Positions 51,267 to 60,815 of a stretch of DNA of 64,000 nt are shown here, piece after piece. The stretch covers positions 9,503,604-9,567,603 of the forward strand of contig NC_087190.1 in NCBI RefSeq assembly GCF_035594125.1, written 5' to 3'. Position 1 is the stretch's first letter. Every line of letters starts with the position of its first letter. A model generated the notes under the pieces. The model worked only from the letters and a program-made list of their open reading frames with translations, was not told the DNA's origin and made no database searches. Position numbers and translations under genes: made by a program. The DNA comes from Scylla paramamosain. Taxonomy: Eukaryota; Arthropoda; Malacostraca; Decapoda; Portunidae.

Positions 51267-51845
51267 GGTTTATTATTTAGGCAGTTAACAAACTGAAAAT
51301 GTACAGTGGGGGTGGGGAAATACTTAACATTAATCCTAAAGGTAAGTCTAATCTAGAAGGGACTATTGATTGATGGCTTGCACCATGGTGGGAATCGCGC
51401 TGAATCTGTACCGGTCCGTGCGCAGCGCCTTTAGGGGCGTTATCTTGTTGTGGTGTCTGGTGGCACGGACCAGGCAAGGCGCGTCAGGCGGCAGCATGTG
51501 TCTGAGACGTGGATGATGCAGTAGTCCCCTTCCAAACTTCTCCAGAGCCTCTCGGTGCCTGGTGGATAGTCTGGACAGACTCAGAGTGGTCAGGGCTACT
51601 TCATAGGTGGTGTAGACAAGGCCAAGGATGACCCTGCACGCCCTTTTCTGCACACTCTCCAGCTGTAGCTGTTGAGTGTGTGTGAGGGAGAAGGACCACA
51701 CTGGGGAGGCATACACGAGTTTGGGAAGGATGAAGGTGAGGTACACCCCCTTAACTCGTCTGTCAGCATCCCCAGCGACCTGAGTCTGCGCAGCATGTAC
51801 AGCCTATTATTTGCTTCTTGCCATGTTGACTGTAGCAGATGTAAA
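51188..51845 (-). mobile_element. I-like LINE 3' end with (TAA)n-type tail
   Basis: On the minus strand: NNRLYMLRRLRSLGM, then after a frameshift LPKLVYASPVWSFSL and ESVQKRACRVILG, the RT C-terminal block. The RYRFSAIPTMVQAIN end and stop lie at 51363. A short 3' UTR follows and then (ATT)n at 51188-51264. Trinucleotide TAA-type tails are typical of I elements. The 5' part is missing. Confidence 0.75.
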
Positions 51846-52009
51846 CAAATTAGGGTTTCCCATGCATTTTTCCATTGCTGATGCACTATGTCAAGCAGGA
51901 ATAGATGTTAGTGCTGGTGACCACTCACACTTGCTCACCCTGGTGATCACCAACCTCGGTGAACTTTGGGTTTTTAAAGTAAGGACTTCCTCACTGTCTT
52001 GATTGCCTG

Positions 52010-53141
52010 GCACAGTTTCACCAGGTGACTGCTAGTACTGGCAGATGGCTTAAGCACTCTCAGGATAACAAAGTTCTATTCATCATGGACAATAATGAGT
52101 CTCATCTATCTCTAAATGAAATCACCTGTGCTAAAGAAAATAGTATTGCCTCCTCCTCCTTGCCTCCTCACACATCAAACAAACCCCAACCCATCAACAG
52201 ATGTGTGTATGGGCCATTTAAGACCTTCTAGAATCAGGAATTAAATGCATGGATGCTGCAATACCTGGGACATTGTGTTTCAATCTATGATCTGGGCCCT
52301 ATTGTGTGCAGTACCTGGGACAGATCAGCAACTCCAGTGAATCTTAAATCTGGATTTTGAGCCACAGATATTCAGCTGTTTGACACTGGGATATTCAAGA
52401 AAGAAGATTTTGCAGGAACTTCTTTCATTGATAGGCCTATGCCACATCCTGCAAAACAACTGATCCCATCATCTTCACAACAAACAGAATTCCTTGCAGA
52501 TCCTGAACTCAACCCCTCCCCATCAATCTCATAGCAAGTGATGACCCAACCATCTTTAACACCACAACCCTTCCCATCAACCATGCAACAAGCTAACAGT
52601 CAGCTATATCTAACACCATAACCCTCCTTAACAATGACACAGCACGCAACCTCCCAGCCATATCCTATGCTGCAACCATTCCAAACAACCTTACAGCAAG
52701 TAACCTTCCAGCCAGATCTAATGTCTCAACCCTTCCCAATAACTCAGCAGCTAGCAACCTCATCCGTAGCTTTAAGAGGACCAGAAATAGTTGGCATATC
52801 TCCTGCAAAGTCTCTTATTCCAAGGAAACTTCAACTAATCTCTCTTCAGCAAATTCGTTGCTTCCCAAGATCTGAAGCAAGACAAGAAATTACAATGGGA
52901 AGAAAAAGAGAAAAGTGTATGATAGCAACTGATACCCCTGAAAAACAAAAAATTGAAAGGAAACAAGCTAAGACCTGGCCTATGAAGATAAACCAAGTGA
53001 AGTGAAGGATAACTGAAGAAATAGCAGAAGACAGCATAAAGTCACATAAATCAAAGAGGCCTGCTAAGAAGACTAAAGAAGAGATTGAGCAAAACAGTAA
53101 AGATGAGGACACCCTACACATGCAGAAGCTTTTAGCTGTAG
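52010..53141 (+). pseudogene. pogo/Tigger-like transposase, catalytic C-terminal part
   Basis: The frame reads DNKVLFIMDNNESHLSL (usual ILDNHxSH, the second catalytic aspartate), EITCAKENSI, LPPHTSNKPQPIN, VYGPFKTF, and after a stop LNAWMLQYLGH, SIYDLGPIV and a GIFKKEDFAGTSFIDRPM block. A Gln/Pro-rich tail follows, with the basic GRKREKCMIATDTPEK. These are DDE_1-type landmarks in order. Stops at 52231, 52362 and others make it a pseudogene. The Gypsy-2 element cuts it at 53141 and the end is at 62162-62513. It probably belongs with 47037-48080. Confidence 0.75.
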
Positions 53142-54485
53142 TGTAACGCCACCCCCCCCCTTCCGGTTCCCCCCTCCTCCCTCCTCCTCACCGGTCCGAT
53201 CAGAGCTCTAATGAGACGAGGCAAAGATCTTCACGGTGAAGAAGAAAAAAAAGAAGAGGAAGAGAGAAGAGGTGAAGCACGCACACACACAAGAAAAAAA
53301 AAGAAAACATTTTTGATTGGTAATGGTTCTCGCCTTCATCGTCATGGCCAGAGGGTAGGGAGAGGTTAATTATCACACAGTACCTACAGTGTGGCTTTAT
53401 TAGGAGGAACGAAAAATATAAAAAAAATAGCAAAAAAATAATTAAATGAATAATACTGATGGGATTCTTTGGGTTGATTGACCCACTATGACACTATCGA
53501 GTGGTTAATCTAGAAAAAAAAACACTTGAAATTCTGGTATGGCATATACACTTATACTCCGTTACTTAACACTACGAATACACAAGAAAATAATTACTTT
53601 TATAACTCCTCAAGAGTACCATTGATTCTGGGCACCGTTATATCCCTAAATAGCGTCACAGCCTTCATCCATCACTTCTCTACGGCAATAATATTGCCCA
53701 CAACACATTCACAGTAGATTATATTTGACTAAAGAAACATTACATGGCTAACACTTTCCCAAGACTCTGTGGCCTGTCTCCACGTGGGACCAACACCGGC
53801 TATTTTATCTGTTGCCAGAGGGAAGGGAGACGCCATTCTGTCAACACGTACAGTCACTATATCTTCACTAGAGACATGAATAATAAACATGAACACAGTA
53901 ATATTCACTTCTAAATAAAAGAAAAATTAAATATTTCAGAGCTACGAGACCCACCTGTTGCCAGAGGGAAGGGAGACGCCATTCTGTGCTCTCTCCCTCA
54001 ACACCCACAGGCCTCTGAAGTTATTGGAACCTTAGCTAGTTCTCTCTCTCTCTTCTTTCACAAATAATTTTACTGAACCGTGAGTTTAAATAAAAATGCA
54101 GGAATAATTGGCTAGCAAGGTGAGCATATAGGCTGGACATTAGTTGAAGTTAATAATTGAATTTTAAATTACTAACATATTTTATAAGCTAGGGAATGAC
54201 ACCTTATGAGTTACTGGTAGGCTGACGCAACATGAGGTAATCCTATTATTCGTATTACCACTGATTAGAGAAAACCACAGTTGAAATAAGTAAAGACTAT
54301 TTATAACAAATGTTTCAAGACTTTTAAATCACTCCCACGAATACACGCCTTATAAATATACTTTTTCATATAATCACTAAACCTTTAATTACCGCTATTA
54401 TCCTCCTCTTCACCACAAGCTACAAAAGAAAACAATTATTGGGGAGACTCAAAGAAACACAGAAATAATAAAAAGGAGCGTTACA
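53142..54485 (-). repeat. 3' LTR of Gypsy-2 (1344 bp)
   Basis: It is nearly identical to 60816-62157. It contains an internal direct repeat, GTTGCCAGAGGGAAGGGAGA (continuing CGCCATTCTGT), at about 53811 and 53955. Such repeated words in an LTR may be regulatory, but this is not shown. Confidence 0.95.
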
Positions 54486-55241
54486 CACGCCCATTCTCCC
54501 AGAGTTAAACTCACGGTGAAGAATACATGCAAAATCCTACCTATACACTTTCCCTATCCTATCCATACATAAGGTCTACTAAACAGCTGACACTGACTCA
54601 ACCACTTACCCTTGAGTCACCTGACTTGTACATTTCTTCCCGTAGGAAATTGTACCAACACCTTTCACATACAGAATACTTACAGGAAAAGAGAACTTGG
54701 ACCCCAGTCACCCTCTGCTCTACGGGTAATCTATGGAGAAGTCACCTGACTAACTCCGTCACTCTCTTTATTCCCCGTCTCATAGAAAAGGAATAATCTA
54801 TTACATTCGCAGCATTCGACACATTCGCCAACATTCACACAAATCATTCCTCTTACTACAACGAAGACTGGGGTAATACGTCCTCAAGGGAAACTTAGGA
54901 CCCGTTAGAGGTGATGACTGTAACTTGAGGAGGAAGTAACCAAGTACGACGTTCCCTGGAAACCTCACTTCTCGAACTAAAGCCCACAAGAATGGGGTAC
55001 ACTTCCCCGAACTGAAACACATAAGCTACCATCTGGTATGAACTGTTTTGACACGACGAGAATTTGGGCACGACTTTCCCGAAATGCCCCACTCTATTTG
55101 TGGCTGAGACAGTGTCACTGACCTTCGAACACTTGTGACGGATGAGGATTTCCTGCTCTTAACTCACTTCATTCCTAACCCTCACATCCTATACATTATA
55201 ACACTGTTCACTTCTCCTCACTCCTGAGTTCGTGCATCACA
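54486..55241 (-). other. Gypsy-2 region between pol and the 3' LTR, with polypurine tract
   Basis: The minus strand next to the LTR reads CTGGGAGAATGGGCGTG, a plausible polypurine tract (about 54486-54505). The remaining 730 bp hold only short frames (the longest about 73 codons) with no signal peptide or membrane segment, so no env is supported. Confidence 0.7.
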
Positions 55242-58200
55242 TTAGCACTCCTCAATAAGACGTCTGGGAGGTCGACGGCGGCGGGGAGGGAGGTCTTGAT
55301 CCTCCTCTTCCTCCTCCTCAACACATCCGTCTGAATAGTTCTCCTCCAACTCCGGAATAATTTCACTCCGGCTCACATACGGTTTCACCTTTTCTGCTGC
55401 TCTTTGTACTAACTTCCCAGAATAGGGGTCCTCCACTACATACAGTTGACCGTCCCTGATTACCTCACTCACTCGATATGGTCCTTTCCACTTAGCATTC
55501 AATTTGGTAGAGGTACCAGGCAACGGAGTTTCTGATTTCACCCACACCAAGGACCCAACTGAGACCTTTTCATCACGTCGTTTTCTGTTCACCACTGCAC
55601 GGTACCTCCTCTGTGACGTCACACTAGCGTCTTTAATCATGCGCTTAAGTTGCTGAACGTCACTATCTTCAGACTGCACCGTCAGGAGAGGCGCCGTGAC
55701 GAAACGAGGTGGCTGTCTTGCGAAGAATGCTACATATGGAGAGACCCCCGTGCTGCTATGTTCTGCCAGATTCATGTGTGACTGACATTCACTGAGAAGG
55801 GCAGGCCACCTTAAAGGGTAACCCTTGCACATTTGGGACAGCACGGTCTTCAGGGTCCGGTGCATTCTCTCGATGAGTCCATTTGACTGGATGTGATAGG
55901 GAGTGGTGTAGAGCAGTTCTATCCCATGAAGACCAGCCCAGGTTCTTAGTTCTCGTCCTGTGAACTCCAAGGCATTGTCACACAGGATGGAGAGTGGCCG
56001 GCCAAAGTCAGAGATGTATTGGGAAAGCTTAGCTACTATACCCTGAGCATGTTTTGTTTTTAGAGGATAAAATTTAACATACCTAGAGAAGTGATCTATG
56101 ATGGTGAGGATATACCTTTGACCTTCTTGTCCATTGGTCATGTCAGTGAGATCAATGGCAATCCTCTCCAATGGCTGCGACACTATAGGTAACTCTCGGT
56201 ATGGCTGTGACATTCCTCGGTTGTGTTTGAATTTTTGGCAGTTTAGACACTCTTTAAGATACTGTATTACATCCGACTTAATAGTAGGCCAATAAAACAA
56301 CCCTTCTGCCTGCTTGATGGATTTGAACTGCCCAAAATGTCCTGATTGATCATGAGCAACTTCTAGTGCCTTTCTGACTAGGTGTCGGGGTACTACTACA
56401 GTGTAATTTAGACTGCCATCTTTGGTCTCTCTAACATAGTGCAACACACCATCCAGAATTTCAAACTGATCAAGGGTTGCCTTAGCAATCTTTCGCCCTG
56501 GCAACACCCCACCCTTCAAGTAGTCTAAGAGTTCATTCCAAGTTGGATCTTCGCGCTGTCCTTTAATGAATTCCTCTCGGGTTAGGCCTAACCAGGTAAC
56601 GTTGGGTTGATGTGTGATAAGCCTAACAGGACGCGACAACTGATCAGCCACTACATTATCTTTTCCCTTTACATACTTTACGCGAAAGTGATACTCGCGC
56701 ATTTCCAGCATCCACCTAGTTACTCTGGGCGACTTAGTCCGCCTACGGAAGATAGTAGTGAGCGGTTGGTGGTCGGTTTGAATCTCAAAGTTGGTTCTCC
56801 AAAGGTAATGGTGGAAATGACGGCAAGCTAACACGACAGCTAACGCTTCTTTGTCGGTGACTGAATACTTCTGCTCGCACTTACTGATCTTCTTAGAATA
56901 GTAACCTAGAGGTCGGACACTTTTATCAGGTTGAACTTGGTGCAGTACCGCTCCTACGCACTCATCGCTAGCATCTGTGACTAAGACCAGAGGAAGTTCA
57001 GGTTGATAACTAGCCAAAATGGGCGTTGACATAAGTTTTGTTTTGAGAGCCTCGAATGCAACCTGACATTCATCCGTCCAACTGAACTTTACATCCCCTT
57101 TCATGAGATTTGTGAGAGGCATGGCTATCTTTGAAAAATTGGGTACAAATTTCCGATAAAACCCACACATGCCAATAAATCTCCTAACTTGCTTGACATT
57201 TTTAGGTGGAGCTTGTTCTCTAATTGCTTCTAGATTTTTCTGATCAGGAGTACTTCCATCCTTAGAAACTCGGTGACCTAGAAATTTCACCTCCTGCTTC
57301 ACCAAGTCGCACTTAGTCAGATTCAGCTTGATACCTTTCTCCTCTAACAAGGCGAACAGTCTACCCAATCTTTCCTTTAGCTGGTCGAAGTTCTCGGCCC
57401 ATAGAATGATATCGTCTAGATAGTTTTTGACCCATCCCTCACGCAACAAAGGCGTCAAGATTTCGGCCATCTTGCGAGAAAAGATTGCGGGTGCGCAACT
57501 CAGTCCGAACGGTAACCGACGGAAACGATACAGTGATATTCCATCAGAGAAAGTTGTTAGATCTCGGCTTTCCTCATCCAAGACTATCTGGAAGTATGCA
57601 TCCTTTAAATCTAGTGTGGCATAGTACTGGTGACCTGCCGCGACATTGACCAAATCCTCAAGCCGAGGTAATGGGTAAAGATCCGCAGCTAGCCGTTCGT
57701 TCACCTGTCTAAAATCCAAACACATTCTCTTACTCCCATCAGGTTTGTTCACGAGGACAATTGGAGACAGCCATGCTGCACTCGAAGGTTCAATCACACC
57801 TCTCTCTTCCATCTCCCCTAGCATTTGAGATACTAACATCTTAGCATGTTCAGGATAACGGTACATAGGAGATTGGCAAGGGTTTGGGTCGGACACGGCA
57901 ATGTGGGCAGGTTCACCCGAGATGGTGCCTATGTCCTTCTTTTCTAACATGAACAGCTTCTCATGTGATAACACTACATTGGACAATTGTTTTTGTTGAT
58001 CATTCGCGAGGTGAGCCCAATTCTGTTGATTAATGAGTCTCTGCAAACGTTCTGCTCGGGTACCATTTCCTTCTACCACATCATTCTGAGGTTCCAACTC
58101 ATTCTCAATACGGGTGTGGCACACTTGTGAGGATGTATCCTCGACTGGACCAGAATAATTCTCATAATAGGCCAATACTGTACCTGTCTTTAGGAACTTA

Positions 58201-58844
58201 TGTACCTTGGACAAATTGTCTACAAGTACGGGAATGGTTTGGGTTTCACTGACTTCTACTAACAACGGGCAGGTTTGAGAAGAATGTCGAGATTGAGGAT
58301 ATACCAACAGACTCGATCCCGAGTGTTCATCAACCTCAACTTGAATTACTTTACCCTGGTGGGGCTTCAGATGAACCATATCTACTCGGCTCTTCTCTTC
58401 ACATTGAACGCTCATGGGAAGAGATTGGCAAACCCTTCCTACACAAACTCGAGTCTTACGGACATGAGAAACAGAATATGAGGTTCCTCCCCAAAGCATC
58501 ATCTTCTCCCGCGGATTCCAAGTTAAGCTTGACCGCTGAATAACATCACAACCTAGCAACAAATCTCTTTGGAGGTATGAATCTGGCACTACTGAAATCC
58601 ACTGTTTGCACACTTCTTGATCTCCCACATGAATTTCAACTTTTACCATCCCAAGAACTTTTAACGGATCTCCATTTACCGCTGTTAATGATGGCAAACA
58701 CCTGGATTTATCTACTTCAAGACTCAGCCTACCTACCGTACTTCGCCGAATTAGGGTTACACAACTACCTGTGTCGAGTAACACAGAACAGAGTTTACCA
58801 CTAACTATGAGGTTGACTACAGGTGATAGATCTTCTCGGCCTAG
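55242..58844 (-). CDS. pol: Gypsy-2 pol polyprotein (protease, RT, RNase H, integrase)
   Basis: It is in the same frame as gag and begins immediately after the gag UGA with LGREDLSPVVNLIV. Counting from the codon at 58784: protease LLDTGSCVT at 2-10; RT LDLKDAYFQI at 391-400 and YLDD at 455-458; RNase H VTDAS with Asp604; integrase finger H811, H816, C846, C849; catalytic Asp878 (AIDLT), Asp936 (LCDNALEF) and Glu972 (NGLIERMH), giving a D-D-35-E arrangement. The C-terminus is acidic then basic (QDLPPRRRRPPRR). All catalytic residues are present and no stop occurs, so it looks functional. No chromodomain is seen. Confidence 0.95.
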   Translation of the reverse strand, partial: LGREDLSPVVNLIVSGKLCSVLLDTGSCVTLIRRSTVGRLSLEVDKSRCLPSLTAVNGDPLKVLGMVKVEIHVGDQEVCKQWISVVPDSYLQRDLLLGCDVIQRSSLTWNPREKMMLWGGTSYSVSHVRKTRVCVGRVCQSLPMSVQCEEKSRVDMVHLKPHQGKVIQVEVDEHSGSSLLVYPQSRHSSQTCPLLVEVSETQTIPVLVDNLSKVHKFLKTGTVLAYYENYSGPVEDTSSQVCHTRIENELEPQNDVVEGNGTRAERLQRLINQQNWAHLANDQQKQLSNVVLSHEKLFMLEKKDIGTISGEPAHIAVSDPNPCQSPMYRYPEHAKMLVSQMLGEMEERGVIEPSSAAWLSPIVLVNKPDGSKRMCLDFRQVNERLAADLYPLPRLEDLVNVAAGHQYYATLDLKDAYFQIVLDEESRDLTTFSDGISLYRFRRLPFGLSCAPAIFSRKMAEILTPLLREGWVKNYLDDIILWAENFDQLKERLGRLFALLEEKGIKLNLTKCDLVKQEVKFLGHRVSKDGSTPDQKNLEAIREQAPPKNVKQVRRFIGMCGFYRKFVPNFSKIAMPLTNLMKGDVKFSWTDECQVAFEALKTKLMSTPILASYQPELPLVLVTDASDECVGAVLHQVQPDKSVRPLGYYSKKISKCEQKYSVTDKEALAVVLACRHFHHYLWRTNFEIQTDHQPLTTIFRRRTKSPRVTRWMLEMREYHFRVKYVKGKDNVVADQLSRPVRLITHQPNVTWLGLTREEFIKGQREDPTWNELLDYLKGGVLPGRKIAKATLDQFEILDGVLHYVRETKDGSLNYTVVVPRHLVRKALEVAHDQSGHFGQFKSIKQAEGLFYWPTIKSDVIQYLKECLNCQKFKHNRGMSQPYRELPIVSQPLERIAIDLTDMTNGQEGQRYILTIIDHFSRYVKFYPLKTKHAQGIVAKLSQYISDFGRPLSILCDNALEFTGRELRTWAGLHGIELLYTTPYHIQSNGLIERMHRTLKTVLSQMCKGYPLRWPALLSECQSHMNLAEHSSTGVSPYVAFFARQPPRFVTAPLLTVQSEDSDVQQLKRMIKDASVTSQRRYRAVVNRKRRDEKVSVGSLVWVKSETPLPGTSTKLNAKWKGPYRVSEVIRDGQLYVVEDPYSGKLVQRAAEKVKPYVSRSEIIPELEENYSDGCVEEEEEEDQDLPPRRRRPPRRLIEEC

Positions 58845-58847
58845 TCA
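58842..58847 (-). promoter_or_regulatory. Gag-pol stop codon with readthrough context UGA-CUA
   Basis: The gag frame ends ...ACT CAA TGA and the next codons CTA GGC CGA GAA continue open in the same frame into pol. UGA followed by CUA (here CUAG) is a strong natural readthrough context known from alphaviruses and some animal genes. No frameshift is needed to make Gag-Pol. Stimulatory structure was not evaluated. Confidence 0.8.
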
Positions 58848-60179
58848 TTGAGTAGAATCACCGACTGATATGTTGGGTGTTCCTTCTGTCAATTGTGTGT
58901 TACGGACTGACTGGGATTTCTTGGGAAGGGCACTTGTTCTCCCATCATTTTTCTGGGGAACTGAAGGTGTCCGTGGGGTTTTTCCTGGGCATGTGGGATT
59001 ACCCCGACGGCAGCCGTACCTCCTACAATCAAAACAGTGTCCCCTTTCAGGTTTCCTCCAACAATCTCTCAGGGAATGAGTTTCAGTTTGGCAAAATGCA
59101 CAGAATTTGCGAGGTGACGAAGGTGCTTTGGAGACACATGACCTACTTATTTGTTGTTGCAACTGATCTAGTTTAGCAGCAATTTTTGACAAATTATTTT
59201 CAGACTGGGGAGAGGAAATATCTGATTGGATGCTGGCTAAACTCTGCAAGTTACTGCGAGAGCAAGAACGAGAGGTATCCTCCCCAGGATGATTAGGAAC
59301 TGAATTGACTGACGCATGTTTTTGCATTAGCAAGATCCGTTCATTTTCTACATGTCCAAGGAATTTGTTCAAGGGAATATTGTCATCCATGAACGTCTCA
59401 AGAAGATCTTTACTGCTCTTGGGGAATCCCTGCAATAACTTACGTTTGAGAAGTTTGTCTCGATCAGGTAGAATTTCACCATGAAATGTCCCTCGGATAG
59501 CTGCATAGTGACATTTGAACTTGTGAACAAAGGATTGAGGGTTTTCTAGCCAATCATAGTGAAAAGAGTCACTCTGTCTCCAAGCTTGATCAAAATTCAG
59601 GTCCACGCCAAACTCTTTGGTTAGGTATGTCTTACAGTCCTCCCATACCTTTACTTCTCCTTGTCTTTGCGCTGTGTGAATCATAACCGCCAAGTCCCCA
59701 TCAACTCGCGACTTAGCCACTTCCAGTCTAGCGTCTGAATTACTTGCGCACCGCTCAACCGACTCGAAAAACATCTGTAACCGTGCCGCTGAGTTTAAAC
59801 GTTGCAATTCGTCCAACTCTAAGATCTTAATGTCACTCGGCTTGACTCTAACCTCTGAGGTTGACTTCACAGGGGTACTTGTCATGACTGGGGCTAATGG
59901 CATGGAATGACTAGGGAGTGAGGTTTGAACTTGCAACTGACTGTTTGAAAGAACGGCTGGAGTACCTCCTCCCTCCGGGGAAACTGCCCTACTCAGCGAG
60001 TCCTCCAATCCATCAATTCTCATTGACATATTTTCAAGTTTAGCCACCATAAACTTTATTGTATCTATCATTACCTGATTGGCATTGACCTCTGATTCTC
60101 CCTGCTCTGGATTTTCCCATCTAACTCCACCGTATTCTTCATTCTCCTCCATATCTATTAGTGACTCTATGCGATCCAT
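58845..60179 (-). CDS. gag: Gypsy-2 Gag (444 aa)
   Basis: The ATG at 60179 starts MDRIESLIDMEENEEYGG, and a UGA at 58847-58845 ends the frame. The middle region has capsid-like helices (LNSAARLQMFFESVERC, AWRQSDSFHYDW, ESFVHKFKCHY-type, PDRDKLLKRKLLQGFP). At residues 360-373 lies a CCHC knuckle, CAFCQTETHSLRDC. A second cysteine cluster follows at 382-397 (CFDCRRYGCRRGNPTC), in which the histidine is replaced. Gag should form particles and bind RNA through the knuckle. The start is only 8 nt after the stop of the SGNH ORF, which suggests reinitiation or a bicistronic mRNA. Confidence 0.92.
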   Translation of the reverse strand: MDRIESLIDMEENEEYGGVRWENPEQGESEVNANQVMIDTIKFMVAKLENMSMRIDGLEDSLSRAVSPEGGGTPAVLSNSQLQVQTSLPSHSMPLAPVMTSTPVKSTSEVRVKPSDIKILELDELQRLNSAARLQMFFESVERCASNSDARLEVAKSRVDGDLAVMIHTAQRQGEVKVWEDCKTYLTKEFGVDLNFDQAWRQSDSFHYDWLENPQSFVHKFKCHYAAIRGTFHGEILPDRDKLLKRKLLQGFPKSSKDLLETFMDDNIPLNKFLGHVENERILLMQKHASVNSVPNHPGEDTSRSCSRSNLQSLASIQSDISSPQSENNLSKIAAKLDQLQQQISRSCVSKAPSSPRKFCAFCQTETHSLRDCWRKPERGHCFDCRRYGCRRGNPTCPGKTPRTPSVPQKNDGRTSALPKKSQSVRNTQLTEGTPNISVGDSTQ

Positions 60180-60187
60180 GTTGAACT

Positions 60188-60724
60188 TTAGTGTACAGGG
60201 CCAAATAGACGAGCTTTGGCTTTGCTAATATTCATAGCCAACTTTTGTTGAATTTGAGCCTTGGCACTGGTTTCGAAATGTACTCCATCTCTTCCAAGGG
60301 TAAACACAAAACTGTTAAAATTGATACACAAGAACTGTTTACTTTTAAGCAAAGCGGCATTCACTGCACGTTTTATCTTTTTATAGCGTTCATTCGGAAT
60401 TACTGGTCTGCTAGATGGATACTGTCTATTTTCTATTTCTACCAAAATAACCTTCGAACCGCAATTTCGTTCAATTTCTTCGCCAATGTTCAGAATTGTA
60501 TCTGTTAATTCACGAGGCTGTGTATTAGGATTGATGTCGTTGCTTCCTAACCAGAGGAAAGTGAGGTCATGTCTCCATGCCAAGACGTGATTCAATCTCT
60601 CGTCATTAAAGAAATTCCTAGCTCTTGCTCCTCCTGCACGATATATCCTTACTTCTGAATTCTCCACTTCCACATCAAACCTACGTGGTACCTGGCTATG
60701 ACCTATAACAGCCACTTTGAACAT
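60188..60724 (-). CDS. SGNH/GDSL-type hydrolase ORF of Gypsy-2 (178 aa), upstream of gag
   Basis: The ATG at 60724 lies about 90 nt inside the element. The open frame extends upstream into the LTR, but this is the first ATG in the internal part and it directly precedes the domain. Blocks of the SGNH fold are visible: AVIGHSQVPRR (block I, Ser10), RAGGARARNF (block II, Gly31/32), FLWLGSNDIN (block III, G60-S-N62-D) and GRDGVHF (block V, Asp146 and His149). All four catalytic positions are present. SGNH enzymes are esterases, lipases or deacetylases; the substrate here is unknown. The frame differs from gag and ends 8 nt before it. It has no stop or frameshift. Capture from a LINE ORF1 or a host gene is possible. 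Confidence 0.85.
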   Translation of the reverse strand: MFKVAVIGHSQVPRRFDVEVENSEVRIYRAGGARARNFFNDERLNHVLAWRHDLTFLWLGSNDINPNTQPRELTDTILNIGEEIERNCGSKVILVEIENRQYPSSRPVIPNERYKKIKRAVNAALLKSKQFLCINFNSFVFTLGRDGVHFETSAKAQIQQKLAMNISKAKARLFGPVH

Positions 60725-60792
60725 TACTTGACCCAATATTACCCAACTGCCAGTACTCTGTCTCTCCCAATACGACTGGCCAAGACTACAGC

Positions 60793-60814
60793 GAATCCCA
60801 CCGCTATGCCACCA
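60793..60814 (-). promoter_or_regulatory. Primer binding site of Gypsy-2 (tRNA-Leu-like)
   Basis: One nt inside the 5' LTR the minus strand reads TGGTGGCATAGCGGTGGGAT. It resembles the complement of animal tRNA-Leu(UAG/AAG) 3' ends (...CCCACCGCTGCCACCA) except for two extra bases. The assignment is from memory of tRNA sequences. Confidence 0.6.
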
Positions 60815-60815
60815 G

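Noticed and set aside
54801..55022. Env gene of Gypsy-2
   Set aside because: Only 73 codons, no signal peptide, no fusion peptide or membrane anchor.
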